A DNA stretch of 14,805 nucleotides from an uncultured Bacilli bacterium. GTDB taxonomy: Bacteria; Bacillota_I; Bacilli_A; RF39; UBA660. A model generated the notes under the pieces. It searched no databases. It was not told the origin of the DNA and saw only the letters and a program-made list of their open reading frames with translations. Below, one piece after another: positions 1-7,805 of this stretch. Positions within the stretch are counted from its first letter, which is position 1, and the number at the start of each line of letters is the position of its first letter. A program made the position numbers and the translations under genes. The stretch covers positions 1-14,805 of the forward strand of contig CANQCQ010000008.1 of the NCBI GenBank assembly GCA_947589725.1, read 5' to 3'.

Positions 1-596
1 TTAGATTTCAAGCTCGAACAGTAACTGAAAATAATATTATAAATGAGTATTTTGAAGAAGAATTTGTTAATTTATCAGGAGTAGATGCTTTCAAAAAAAT
101 TGTTAAATTTCATTTTATTGAAAATATTTGGTGTTATGCAATTAAAAAAAGCTATTATGATGAACAAAACTTTAAATTTAAAAAAGGAACTGTTCATGAA
201 GATTTTGGTTTAACACCTCTTGTAATTATTAAGGCTAACATAGTAAATTCTATTAATTATATAGGTTATAATTATTTTAGAAGAAATGGTAGTATTATGA
301 ATAATCTTGATTATGAATGGACTAAAACAAAAGTAAATGATTTTTATAATCACTATTTATATCTAAATAATGAAGTAGATAAAATGAATATTGATAGTTC
401 TGTATTTAAAAGTTATATTTCTAATAGTCTTTTGATAAAAATATGTGAATTAAAGAAAAATGATTATAAAAATTATGTTCATAAAATAAAAGAAGATAAA
501 GTAATAGATAATTTACTAAGTAATACTTTATTTCGTAAAATAAAAAAGTTAATGTATAGGATAAGTCCAAAACTTGCAGTTAAGTTTATAAAATAA
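1..596 (+). CDS. Glycosyltransferase family 2, C-terminal part (5' end outside window)
   Basis: This is the C-terminal ~198 residues of a family 2 glycosyltransferase. The frame is open from base 3 with no start inside the window, so the catalytic GT-A core with its DxD motif lies upstream. An ATG at 297 is internal: the same frame runs unbroken upstream and carries family sequence. Visible hallmarks are a HEDFGLTPLVI segment (the 'ED' motif that follows the acceptor region in EpsJ/CpsI-type enzymes) and the downstream YNYFRRNGSIMN, matching the usual 'Y.YR...SI' ending. The C-terminal ~90 residues are lysine-rich and helical in character, with no membrane segment. The enzyme would add a sugar from a nucleotide donor to a lipid-linked glycan in the cytoplasm. 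The gene ends in TAA, followed at once by a small stem-loop and then, 35 bases on, another GT2 gene with the same C-terminal layout. Donor and acceptor cannot be told. Confidence 0.85.
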   Translation, partial: RFQARTVTENNIINEYFEEEFVNLSGVDAFKKIVKFHFIENIWCYAIKKSYYDEQNFKFKKGTVHEDFGLTPLVIIKANIVNSINYIGYNYFRRNGSIMNNLDYEWTKTKVNDFYNHYLYLNNEVDKMNIDSSVFKSYISNSLLIKICELKKNDYKNYVHKIKEDKVIDNLLSNTLFRKIKKLMYRISPKLAVKFIK

Positions 597-613
597 TCCA
601 CAATATTTGTGGA
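597..613 (+). other. Short stem-loop directly after the first gene
   Basis: TCCACAA (597-603) pairs perfectly with TTGTGGA (607-613) around a three-base TAT loop. It begins at the base after the TAA stop. It is followed by a run of A rather than T, so it is not an intrinsic terminator on the + strand, and on the - strand the T-run precedes the stem. It may protect an mRNA 3' end or lower read-through into the next gene. A function is not demonstrated, and a seven-base stem can arise by chance. Confidence 0.4.
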
Positions 614-631
614 AAAAAATTTGGAGGTAGT

Positions 632-1570
632 ATGGCAAAAATTAGTATAATAATTCCAGTTTATAATGCAGAAAAATATCTAAATAAATGTATTGATTCA
701 TGCATTAATCAAACATTTAAAGATTTAGAAATTATAATGGTAGATGATGGATCTATAGATAATTCTTCATCTATCATAAAAAATTATAGTGATAAAAGAA
801 TAAAGTATTATAAAAACACAAATCATGGAATTGGCTATACTAGAAATTTTGGTATTGAAAAAGCAAGTTCAGAATTTATTATGTTTTTAGATTCAGACGA
901 CTATTTAGAATTAGAGGCTTGTTCAAAACTATATTCATATGCAATATCAAATAATTTAGATTTAGTAATATGTGATTTTTATCGTATTATAGATAATAAA
1001 GTTCTAGAAGAAAAGTTGCCTACTTTCAATAATACAACTTTAAAAGAAACACCTTCATTACTATCAGATATAAATTTATCTCCATGGAATAAGTTTTATA
1101 AAAAATCTCTAATAATTGATAATAAAATAAAGTTTATAGAAAACTTAAAATATGAAGATGCTCCCTTTGTTTCATTTGCCTTAGATAAAGCAAAGAATAT
1201 AGGAAAAATTGATGAATGTCTATACGACTACTGTGTTAGAGAAAGTAGTGAGACAACTATTAGAGATGAAAGATGTTTTGATATATTTAAAATAATTGAT
1301 ATAATGAAAAATTATTTTAATAAGAAAGACTATGTAAAAAACTCTTTTAATCAATTTGTTGTTAGAACTATAACAAATTATACAATTCAACAAAGAACAC
1401 AAATTGATAAAAAAGTAGGTCAAAAGTTTATTGATGAAGCATTCAAATACTTAAAAGAAAATGTTAAAGATTATAAAAACAGTAAGTATTATAAATCTAG
1501 AGGATTTATTAGAAAGAATATTGAAAGAAGTAAATTATTAACTAAATTATATTGTTTATTATATAGATAA
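632..1570 (+). CDS. Glycosyltransferase family 2 (GT-A fold), complete
   Basis: A complete 312-residue inverting-type GT2 enzyme that would transfer a sugar from a nucleotide donor to a growing cell-surface glycan on the cytoplasmic side. The N-terminus has the standard SIIIPVYNAEKYL opening (residues 5-17), the nucleotide-binding VDDGS at 37-41, and the metal-binding DSDD at 87-90 after the FIMFL strand. The acceptor-side region shows WNKFYKK at 152-158 and the YED motif at 174-176 that contains the probable catalytic base. No membrane span is evident. Its length is normal for EpsJ/CpsI-like enzymes. The start is supported by GGAGG at 623-627, four bases before ATG. It follows another GT2 gene with a similar C-terminal pattern, so the two probably act in succession. 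Sugar specificity cannot be read from the sequence. Confidence 0.93.
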   Translation: MAKISIIIPVYNAEKYLNKCIDSCINQTFKDLEIIMVDDGSIDNSSSIIKNYSDKRIKYYKNTNHGIGYTRNFGIEKASSEFIMFLDSDDYLELEACSKLYSYAISNNLDLVICDFYRIIDNKVLEEKLPTFNNTTLKETPSLLSDINLSPWNKFYKKSLIIDNKIKFIENLKYEDAPFVSFALDKAKNIGKIDECLYDYCVRESSETTIRDERCFDIFKIIDIMKNYFNKKDYVKNSFNQFVVRTITNYTIQQRTQIDKKVGQKFIDEAFKYLKENVKDYKNSKYYKSRGFIRKNIERSKLLTKLYCLLYR

Positions 1571-1595
1571 TTTATGTTAGAATAGAAATGTTTAT

Positions 1596-1604
1596 AAAGG
1601 AGAG
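1596..1604 (+). promoter_or_regulatory. Ribosome binding site deciding the start at 1612
   Basis: AAAGGAGAG lies at a normal distance before ATG 1612. An in-frame ATG at 1588 would place this strong site inside the coding region and has no Shine-Dalgarno sequence of its own. The start at 1612 (575 residues) is therefore preferred over 1588 (583 residues). Confidence 0.75.
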
Positions 1605-1611
1605 TTTTATT

Positions 1612-3339
1612 ATGAAGTTAAAAACATCTAGTAATAATTTATTTATAACTAACTCTATGAAATTATTCTTTATGTTATGCTTATATTTTTTAAGTGTACT
1701 AGTATTATTTTCAATAACTGAAATTTTAAATATCAACAATGTATTAGGTTTAATAGAAATAATTTCAATAATTATTCCAATTATGTATATTTATAAAAAT
1801 ACAAAAATTGATAAAAAACTTTATACAATAATATCTATATTTTTATTGTTAGTAGTAGTATTACCTTTTTTATCTACTAAAACATTTGATACAACTGTAG
1901 ATGGAAATACTTATCATAAAAGCTCAATAGCTTTTATAAAAAATGGTTGGAATCCAGTTTATCAAGGAGCAAAAGAATTTCAAAAAGAAAATAGTGATGT
2001 TATTAAGATAGAAGATGACTCAATCCTAGATGTATGGATGGATCATTATCCTAAAGCTACTTGGATAGTAGCAGCTGTTATGTATAATTTAACTGGAAAT
2101 ATTGAATCTGGAAAATGCATTACTATAATCCTTTCTATAATGTTATTAATTATCACTTATAATGTTTTAAGAAAAATACTTGATAAAAAATGGGCAGTAA
2201 TTATTTCTCTTTTATTTACTTTAAATCCAATTGTATTAGGACAATTTTACTCATACTATTTAGATGGTATTATGGGAATATGCTTTTTGATGCAATTAAT
2301 TTTATTATTTCATGTTAATCCTATGGAAAAACAAAATATAATGATTTGGACATCTCTTGCCGCAATCATTAGTATCTTTTCTAATCTTAAGTTTACAGGA
2401 TTAATGTGCTCTGGTGTTATTGCCGCAATATTTTACTTTTATTGGATAATAAAATTTCATAAAGAAAAAGACTTCTTTAAAAAATTCAGAAAAATTACTT
2501 ATTACTTTATAGGTGTTTATGTAATAGCTATATGTTTAGTAGGATCTAATTCATATATTAAAAATACTATTGATCATCATAATCCTTTATATCCATTATT
2601 AGGAAAAGGTAAAATAGATATAGTTACTACTATGCAACCTAAAGAGTATGGAAAAATGAACTCAGTAGAAAAATTTACTTATTCATTATTTTCTAAAACA
2701 GAAAACACAATTTATGAAATGAATAAACCAGATTTAAAACTACCTTTTCAAGTATATAAAAGTGAAATTCAAGAATTGTATAGTCCAGATACAAGAATTG
2801 GAGGATTTGGACCGTTATTTACTTTATGTTTAATAATTTCAATTATTATTTTCATACCATCAATAATAATACTATATAAAAATGAAAAAAATAATGTAAA
2901 ATACGTTGTAATTTCCTTGCTTTCAGTAGTAGTTACAATGATTATGGTAGGAGAAGTATGGTGGGCTAGATATGTTCCTCAATTTTACTTTGTTGTTGTG
3001 GGAACCTTATTCTTACTAGTTTATATTTCTAAATATATAAACAATAAATTTATTAATTATATAAAATATTTATTTATGGTACCAATTCTAATTAATATAT
3101 TTTTCTTTTTATACGTAGTTTTAAATACTACTTTATCATTTAGAACTTTAAATAATGATCTAATAGAATTAAAAAATACTAAAAACTTGAAATTAGAAAT
3201 TGGAAGAGAATTATATGGGTATGAGTATTTATTAAAAGATAGAAAAATTAATTACAAAAAAGTTTACAATCTAAAAGAAGATGAAGTTATTTATAAATTT
3301 TCATGGAAATTTAAAGTAAAAAGGAGTAGCAGTAAATGA
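1612..3339 (+). CDS. GT-C-like multi-spanning membrane glycosyltransferase candidate
   Basis: A 575-residue integral membrane protein with about a dozen hydrophobic spans, beginning within the first 40 residues. After the third or so span it has an acidic loop, DTTVDGNTYH (93-102), then WNPVY (113-117) and WMDHYPK (142-148). Acidic residues in the first outer loop are the usual site of the catalytic Asp in GT-C enzymes, which use polyprenyl-phosphate sugars and act outside the membrane. These motifs recur in the same order in the C-terminal part of the protein encoded at 5502-7796, and the two are similar along their whole length, including the soluble tail with NNDLIELKN near the end. No Pfam family is named with confidence, and membrane transport remains an alternative. 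The start is set by the ribosome binding site at 1596-1604. The stop overlaps the next gene's start as ATGA (3336-3339), which suggests translational coupling to the acyltransferase. Confidence 0.7.
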   Translation: MKLKTSSNNLFITNSMKLFFMLCLYFLSVLVLFSITEILNINNVLGLIEIISIIIPIMYIYKNTKIDKKLYTIISIFLLLVVVLPFLSTKTFDTTVDGNTYHKSSIAFIKNGWNPVYQGAKEFQKENSDVIKIEDDSILDVWMDHYPKATWIVAAVMYNLTGNIESGKCITIILSIMLLIITYNVLRKILDKKWAVIISLLFTLNPIVLGQFYSYYLDGIMGICFLMQLILLFHVNPMEKQNIMIWTSLAAIISIFSNLKFTGLMCSGVIAAIFYFYWIIKFHKEKDFFKKFRKITYYFIGVYVIAICLVGSNSYIKNTIDHHNPLYPLLGKGKIDIVTTMQPKEYGKMNSVEKFTYSLFSKTENTIYEMNKPDLKLPFQVYKSEIQELYSPDTRIGGFGPLFTLCLIISIIIFIPSIIILYKNEKNNVKYVVISLLSVVVTMIMVGEVWWARYVPQFYFVVVGTLFLLVYISKYINNKFINYIKYLFMVPILINIFFFLYVVLNTTLSFRTLNNDLIELKNTKNLKLEIGRELYGYEYLLKDRKINYKKVYNLKEDEVIYKFSWKFKVKRSSSK

Positions 3340-4382
3340 AGCAAAGAGATTATAATATAGATTTTTTAAGAGGAGTTGCAACACTTTGGATAATTGTAGT
3401 TCATACTGCTTTTTGGTCTGGTGAATTATACTTACCTAAATGGTTCAGTAATCTTACATTATTATTAGATGTCCCTGCTTTTATGTACATTGCTGGTTTA
3501 TCTTTTAGTTATAGTAATTCCATTACCAAAACTTTAAAGAATATAATAAATCAATGGAAAAAATGGTGCTATTTCTTAATATTTTATGTAATCTTAACTT
3601 TTATCTTTTATAGATATGATTTTCATTTTAAAGATATAATATCTTGGTTGTTTTACACATTTCCAAAAAGTTATGGCTTTTTAGTAGTTGGCGGAAGTAT
3701 TTGGTTTATCTCAATGTATATAGGAGTATCAATCTTTAGTTCTCTTATAATTTGTATAAATAATTATTTTGAAAAAAATAAAGATAAAAATATTCAAAAT
3801 TTAATATATATTTTATTATTTTTATTATTAATATTTGGCCATAATACTACAGGAGATGCTTCCTTATTGATAAATAAAGATATTTCGTTTTATTCTTTAA
3901 TCTTTATTTTTGGTTATTTAACTAGAAATTATAGTATTAATTTAAAACAAGCTATTATATATCTTACTTCTTGTTTAATTATATTAATTGGTATTTTAAT
4001 GGTTAATGATTATAATATATCTTATTTCCAACAATTAAAATTTCCACCATCAATTGCATATTTATTCATATCTTCTTTTTCAATAATAATATTTTGGTAT
4101 TTAAAGGATAAACTAAAGATTAAGAAAAATAATATTCTAAATTATGTTGGTAAAAATGCAATATTTTATTATTTTGCTCAAGGAATGTCATCAACATTAA
4201 TATATAGAGCAGTAGTAGCTTTATTACCTACAGTTAATCCATATATATTATTTGTTTTAATGGTTATTTTAAATATTGCTCTTGCAACAGCACTTGTTGT
4301 AATTTTAGAAAAATTATATAATTTAGTTTGTAAAATTAAGTTAGATAAGTTTAAAAAGATACTTTTACCAACACAAAAGTAG
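3336..4382 (+). CDS. Membrane acyltransferase, acyltransferase-3 (AT3) family
   Basis: A 348-residue protein of about ten membrane spans matching the acyltransferase-3 family (PF01757; OafA, NolL and the membrane half of OatA). These pass an acyl group, usually acetyl, from the cytoplasm towards a sugar at the outer face. The N-terminal signature is present: RDYNIDFLRG (4-13) with Asp9 and Arg12, followed by IIVVHTAFW with the invariant His23. The VPAFMYIAGLSF stretch at about 46-57 corresponds to the family's 'vP.Fff.SG' second span. There is no fused SGNH domain, but the next gene encodes a membrane-anchored one, so the two may form a split OatA-like system. The start is supported by AAGGAG upstream inside the preceding gene, which it overlaps by four bases. 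The acyl group and the sugar target are not identifiable. Confidence 0.9.
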   Translation: MKQRDYNIDFLRGVATLWIIVVHTAFWSGELYLPKWFSNLTLLLDVPAFMYIAGLSFSYSNSITKTLKNIINQWKKWCYFLIFYVILTFIFYRYDFHFKDIISWLFYTFPKSYGFLVVGGSIWFISMYIGVSIFSSLIICINNYFEKNKDKNIQNLIYILLFLLLIFGHNTTGDASLLINKDISFYSLIFIFGYLTRNYSINLKQAIIYLTSCLIILIGILMVNDYNISYFQQLKFPPSIAYLFISSFSIIIFWYLKDKLKIKKNNILNYVGKNAIFYYFAQGMSSTLIYRAVVALLPTVNPYILFVLMVILNIALATALVVILEKLYNLVCKIKLDKFKKILLPTQK

Positions 4383-4422
4383 AAATCTAAGATATAATTT
4401 ATTTGTTGTAGAGGTGAGTTAG

Positions 4423-5481
4423 ATGTTATTAATATCAATAGATGTAGAGTACAATTATAATCTAATAGAAAAAATTCGAAAAGCTAAAGATAAAGTACAA
4501 ACAAATATCTTTATTTCTGATGATTTAAATTACTCACATGACTATAGTAATTATGATTATATAATTACCGAATATGATATAAAAAAAATAGACTATTTTT
4601 CAGCTTTGGGAAAAAATGTCATAATTTGTTGTTTTAATGATGAAACTATTGAATCTAGTTACAGAAAAAAAGAGAATATAACAATATGTTATACAGAAGA
4701 TGACGTAGTTAAAAAAGTATGTGAAAAACCATTAAAGAAAGATTCTTATATTACTTGGAGTTATTTAAAAAAAGCTCTACCAGCTCTATTAATTATATTA
4801 ATTGCAGTATTTGGAGTCTTTACTTTAAGTAAAACAGTATTTAAACCTGAACCAAAAGAAGAAAAAAAACAACAGAAAGTAGTAGAAAAGAAATCTACGG
4901 AAATAGATTTTGGCAAAGAAAATTATGTTTTTTTAGGAGACTCAATTACTGATTTTTATGACTTGGAAACATATTATGGAGATTTACCTGTCGTAAATAG
5001 TGGAATTAGTGGTAATCAATATAAAGATTTATTAAATAATTTAGAAACAAGAGTATATGCGTATAATCCAACTAAAATATTTATCTTAATAGGTACTAAT
5101 GATATAGCTTTTACTGACATAACAGATGAAGAATTAGTAGACAAAATTATAGAAATATGTGATGAAATTCATAAAGTTAAAGAAAAAGCAGAAATTTATG
5201 TTGAATCAATTTATCCTGTAAATAAAACTACTAATAATGATATTGTTGATCTTGATATGGTTACAGTTAGAGAAAATGATAGAATTAAAGAAATAAATAA
5301 ACTACTTAAAGAAAAAGTAGAAGAAAATAAATACAACTATATAAATATGTATGACTTATTAAAAGATGAAGATGATAATTTAAAATTAGATTATACAGTT
5401 GATGGTCTTCATATATCTGATCAAGGATATAAAGTTATTACAAAAAAAATAAAAGAAATTATATATAATAAAGAAAACTAA
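4423..5481 (+). CDS. Membrane-anchored SGNH/GDSL hydrolase or O-acyltransferase partner
   Basis: A 352-residue protein in three parts. Residues 1-~112 form an unrecognised soluble domain of alternating strands and helices with cysteines at 69, 70, 89 and 100. Residues ~118-136 (ALPALLIILIAVFGVF region) are a single membrane span, followed by a Lys/Glu-rich linker to ~165. Residues ~167-350 are an SGNH domain with all blocks visible: GDSIT at 172-176 (nucleophile Ser174), NSGISG at 192-197, GTND at 224-227, and DGLH at 327-330 (Asp327, His330). The expected topology puts the SGNH domain outside. It follows the acyltransferase-3 gene by 40 bases, so it likely completes acyl transfer to the surface glycan, as the SGNH domain of OatA does. 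A de-O-acetylating esterase is the alternative. GAGGTGA at 4411-4417 supports the start. Confidence 0.88.
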   Translation: MLLISIDVEYNYNLIEKIRKAKDKVQTNIFISDDLNYSHDYSNYDYIITEYDIKKIDYFSALGKNVIICCFNDETIESSYRKKENITICYTEDDVVKKVCEKPLKKDSYITWSYLKKALPALLIILIAVFGVFTLSKTVFKPEPKEEKKQQKVVEKKSTEIDFGKENYVFLGDSITDFYDLETYYGDLPVVNSGISGNQYKDLLNNLETRVYAYNPTKIFILIGTNDIAFTDITDEELVDKIIEICDEIHKVKEKAEIYVESIYPVNKTTNNDIVDLDMVTVRENDRIKEINKLLKEKVEENKYNYINMYDLLKDEDDNLKLDYTVDGLHISDQGYKVITKKIKEIIYNKEN

Positions 5482-5501
5482 GTAGTAAATGAGGAAAGAA
5501 T

Positions 5502-7796
5502 ATGAGAAATGCATATGACTTTGATGGAACAATTTATGATGGAGACTCTTCTATAGATTTTTATTTTTATTGTTTAAAGAAAAAACCATTTATTATTTTC
5601 TTTTTACCAATTCAAATATATGGGATAATTTTATATTGTTTAAAAATAAAAAATAAAGATTACATGAAAGAGAAAATATTTTCTTTTTTAAGAGAAATAG
5701 ATGATGTTGATAAATATGTAAATGATTTTTGGGAAAAGAACTATAATAAAATTAAATCATGGTATTTTAATCAAAAGAAAACTACTGACATAATTATTTC
5801 TGCATCACCTGAATTTTTATTAAAAGGCTTAGAAAAAAAGTTAAATATTGAAAAAGTAATTGCCACAAAAGTAAATAAAAAAACAGGAAAATTTGAATCA
5901 AAGAATTGTCATGATTATGAAAAAATTAAAAGATATGAAAAACTATATGGTAAAAAGGAAATTAATGCATTTTATTCAGACTCAGTTAAAGCTGATAGAG
6001 CAATGTTAGAGTATTCTAATAAAGCTTATTTAGTTGATAAAGACGAAGTTAAAGAAATTGATATAAAAAATTATAAAGAAGAAAATAATTTTGCTTTACT
6101 AGTTTCTATAAATATTTTATTATTTATATCAATACTTGCATTTATACCACAAATCTTATACTTAATAAATATTAGTATTAATAAATTTTATTTACCACTA
6201 ACATTATTATTTTTAATAATTTATAATTACTTTGCTTCAAAAAAATCCATAAAGAAAACAATTAAAATAACATTGACTTCATTTATAATAATATTTGCAT
6301 CAATTGCCTTTTGTGCCTTAATTACAGATATATCTATTGATGGAAATAGTTATCGAAAAATAATGAGTGGATTATTAAGAGAAGGTTGGAATCCAGTTTA
6401 TGAGTCAGCGCAAAGTTTTAATAAGATGGCTCATATTTTACCAGATAAATTGTCATCATTTGGTAATAAAACACAATGGTTTTGGATGGATGTTTATCCA
6501 AAAGGTTTAGCAACTCTTGGTTCATGCATTTCAATTATATTTAATTTAATAGAAACTGGTAAATGTTATACGATACTTACAATGTTTGTTTTATTTCTTT
6601 TATATTATATTGTATTAAAAAAGTATTTTAATAAAGCAACTTGCATATTATTAAGTTTAATCATAGCACTAAATCCAGTATCAATATGTCAATTAAAAAC
6701 CTTCTATGTCGATGCAGCACTAAGTAATATAATTTTAATTGCCGTAGCTTTATCAATACTATATTTTAGAGATAATAAAAATATTTACATATATTTAATA
6801 TGTTTATGTATAATGCACAGTTTTTCAATAAAATTTAATGGAATATTATACATAGGTATCACTTGTATTATAATGTGGTTAATCCAACTTATAATAGATA
6901 AGAAACAAAATAATTACAACAAAAGCAAAAAAATCTTTATATTATATTCAATAAGCATTTTATTATCAATAGTTATAAATTATTCTCCATACATAACTAA
7001 TATAACAAGATATAATGAGATACTTCCAGGAATTACTGGAGAATCTACTAAGGCAATAGGAAATGTTACAATATCAACAAAAAAATTAAATACAATTGAA
7101 ATATTTTATGCAAATATATTTTCTAAAGTAGGAGATTATTGGGAAGAAGAAAACTTACCATTAAAGGTACCATTTACTTTTTCAAAAGAAGAAGTGGTAA
7201 ACTATGAAATTGCAGCAGGACAGTTTGGAACATTTGGAATGTTTTTTAGTGGTATTTATATAGTTATTACTATACTTGGACTTTCAATGATTATTAAATA
7301 TAGAAAACAAATTTTTAAAGATAAAGAAGGCCTTATAACATTTATCTTTGTAGTATCAATTTATATTCAATCTGTTTTATCACCAATCGGATATGGTGGA
7401 CTTAGATATGTTGGACATTTCTATATTATTGTTCCATATGTTCTTGCTTTATCTATGTACTTTATGAAGAATACAAATAACATTGCAAGAAAGAGTTTAT
7501 TAGTAATAAATTCATTTTTAGTAATACTTATAATGGCAAATTTGATACCATATATTAGAATTTATATTACAAATATTTCTTGCTTTAGAAGAGATAGAAA
7601 TGATTTAATTTATATAAGTAATAATTATAAAACAGAAATGAAAGTAGCTTTAAGAATAGAAACATCACATGGAATGCTACTCAACTTAAGAGATTATAAC
7701 ATTAATTATGGTGATTATGATTTTGTAACTCAAAAAGAATTAAAAGGTAAAGTTTTTAATACTTGTGCGTATCAAATTTATTACGCACATAAATAG
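5502..7796 (+). CDS. HAD-IB phosphatase fused to a GT-C-like membrane domain
   Basis: A 764-residue two-part protein. Residues 1-~190 are a complete haloacid-dehalogenase phosphatase of the SerB-like IB class: DFDGT at 6-10 (nucleophile Asp6, acid Asp8), SAS at 100-102 (motif II Ser), lysines near 141-143 (motif III) and YSDSVKAD at 158-165 (motif IV). A hydrophobic cap insert at ~29-48 may touch the membrane. Residues ~196-764 hold about a dozen spans and are paralogous to the protein encoded at 1612-3339: DISIDGNSYR (276-285), WNPVY (296-300), WMDVYPK (328-334) and a matching RNDLI segment near the end. The reading frame is continuous across the junction with no second start needed. The next gene, nine bases on, encodes a phosphoribosyl-polyprenyl synthase, so the HAD part may remove the 5-phosphate from its product and the membrane part may use the resulting lipid sugar. 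Motifs are seen; the substrates are inferred. Confidence 0.82.
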   Translation: MRNAYDFDGTIYDGDSSIDFYFYCLKKKPFIIFFLPIQIYGIILYCLKIKNKDYMKEKIFSFLREIDDVDKYVNDFWEKNYNKIKSWYFNQKKTTDIIISASPEFLLKGLEKKLNIEKVIATKVNKKTGKFESKNCHDYEKIKRYEKLYGKKEINAFYSDSVKADRAMLEYSNKAYLVDKDEVKEIDIKNYKEENNFALLVSINILLFISILAFIPQILYLINISINKFYLPLTLLFLIIYNYFASKKSIKKTIKITLTSFIIIFASIAFCALITDISIDGNSYRKIMSGLLREGWNPVYESAQSFNKMAHILPDKLSSFGNKTQWFWMDVYPKGLATLGSCISIIFNLIETGKCYTILTMFVLFLLYYIVLKKYFNKATCILLSLIIALNPVSICQLKTFYVDAALSNIILIAVALSILYFRDNKNIYIYLICLCIMHSFSIKFNGILYIGITCIIMWLIQLIIDKKQNNYNKSKKIFILYSISILLSIVINYSPYITNITRYNEILPGITGESTKAIGNVTISTKKLNTIEIFYANIFSKVGDYWEEENLPLKVPFTFSKEEVVNYEIAAGQFGTFGMFFSGIYIVITILGLSMIIKYRKQIFKDKEGLITFIFVVSIYIQSVLSPIGYGGLRYVGHFYIIVPYVLALSMYFMKNTNNIARKSLLVINSFLVILIMANLIPYIRIYITNISCFRRDRNDLIYISNNYKTEMKVALRIETSHGMLLNLRDYNINYGDYDFVTQKELKGKVFNTCAYQIYYAHK
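7764..7789 (+). other. Hairpin at the 3' end of the HAD fusion gene
   Basis: TGTGCGTA (7764-7771) and TACGCACA (7782-7789) form a perfect eight-base stem with a ten-base loop. The stem is rich in G and C compared with its surroundings and lies inside the last coding codons, five bases before the stop and eight before the next gene's ribosome binding site. No T-run follows, so it is not a terminator. It could influence translation of the downstream UbiA-type gene or mRNA stability. Chance is possible. Confidence 0.4.
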
Positions 7797-7805
7797 AGGT
7801 GGAAT

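Noticed and set aside
297..299. ATG 297 as the true start of a small gene
   Set aside because: The frame is open upstream to the window edge and encodes GT2 family sequence including the HEDF motif, so this methionine is internal.
1552..1583. Possible promoter before the gene at 1612 (TG-t-TAGAAT)
   Set aside because: The -10 has one mismatch with an extended TG, but the -35 candidates are poor or wrongly spaced, so it was not called.
1588..1611. Upstream start ATG 1588 for the first GT-C-like gene
   Set aside because: The strong AAAGGAG site lies downstream of this ATG and correctly spaced for ATG 1612, and the eight extra residues have no membrane or family character.
3337..3339. TGA read as tryptophan (Mycoplasma code)
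   Set aside because: All tryptophans in the long frames are TGG and no in-frame TGA occurs in them; here TGA ends a protein in an ATGA overlap with the next gene.
4393..4398. TATAAT box before the SGNH gene as a promoter
   Set aside because: No TTGACA-like hexamer lies 15-19 bases upstream and no extended TG precedes it. In DNA this AT-rich a lone TATAAT is expected by chance.
4178..4438. Minus-strand open frame across the end of the acyltransferase gene
   Set aside because: It lies almost wholly opposite the coding sequence of the AT3 gene, has no ribosome binding site and shows no recognisable protein pattern.
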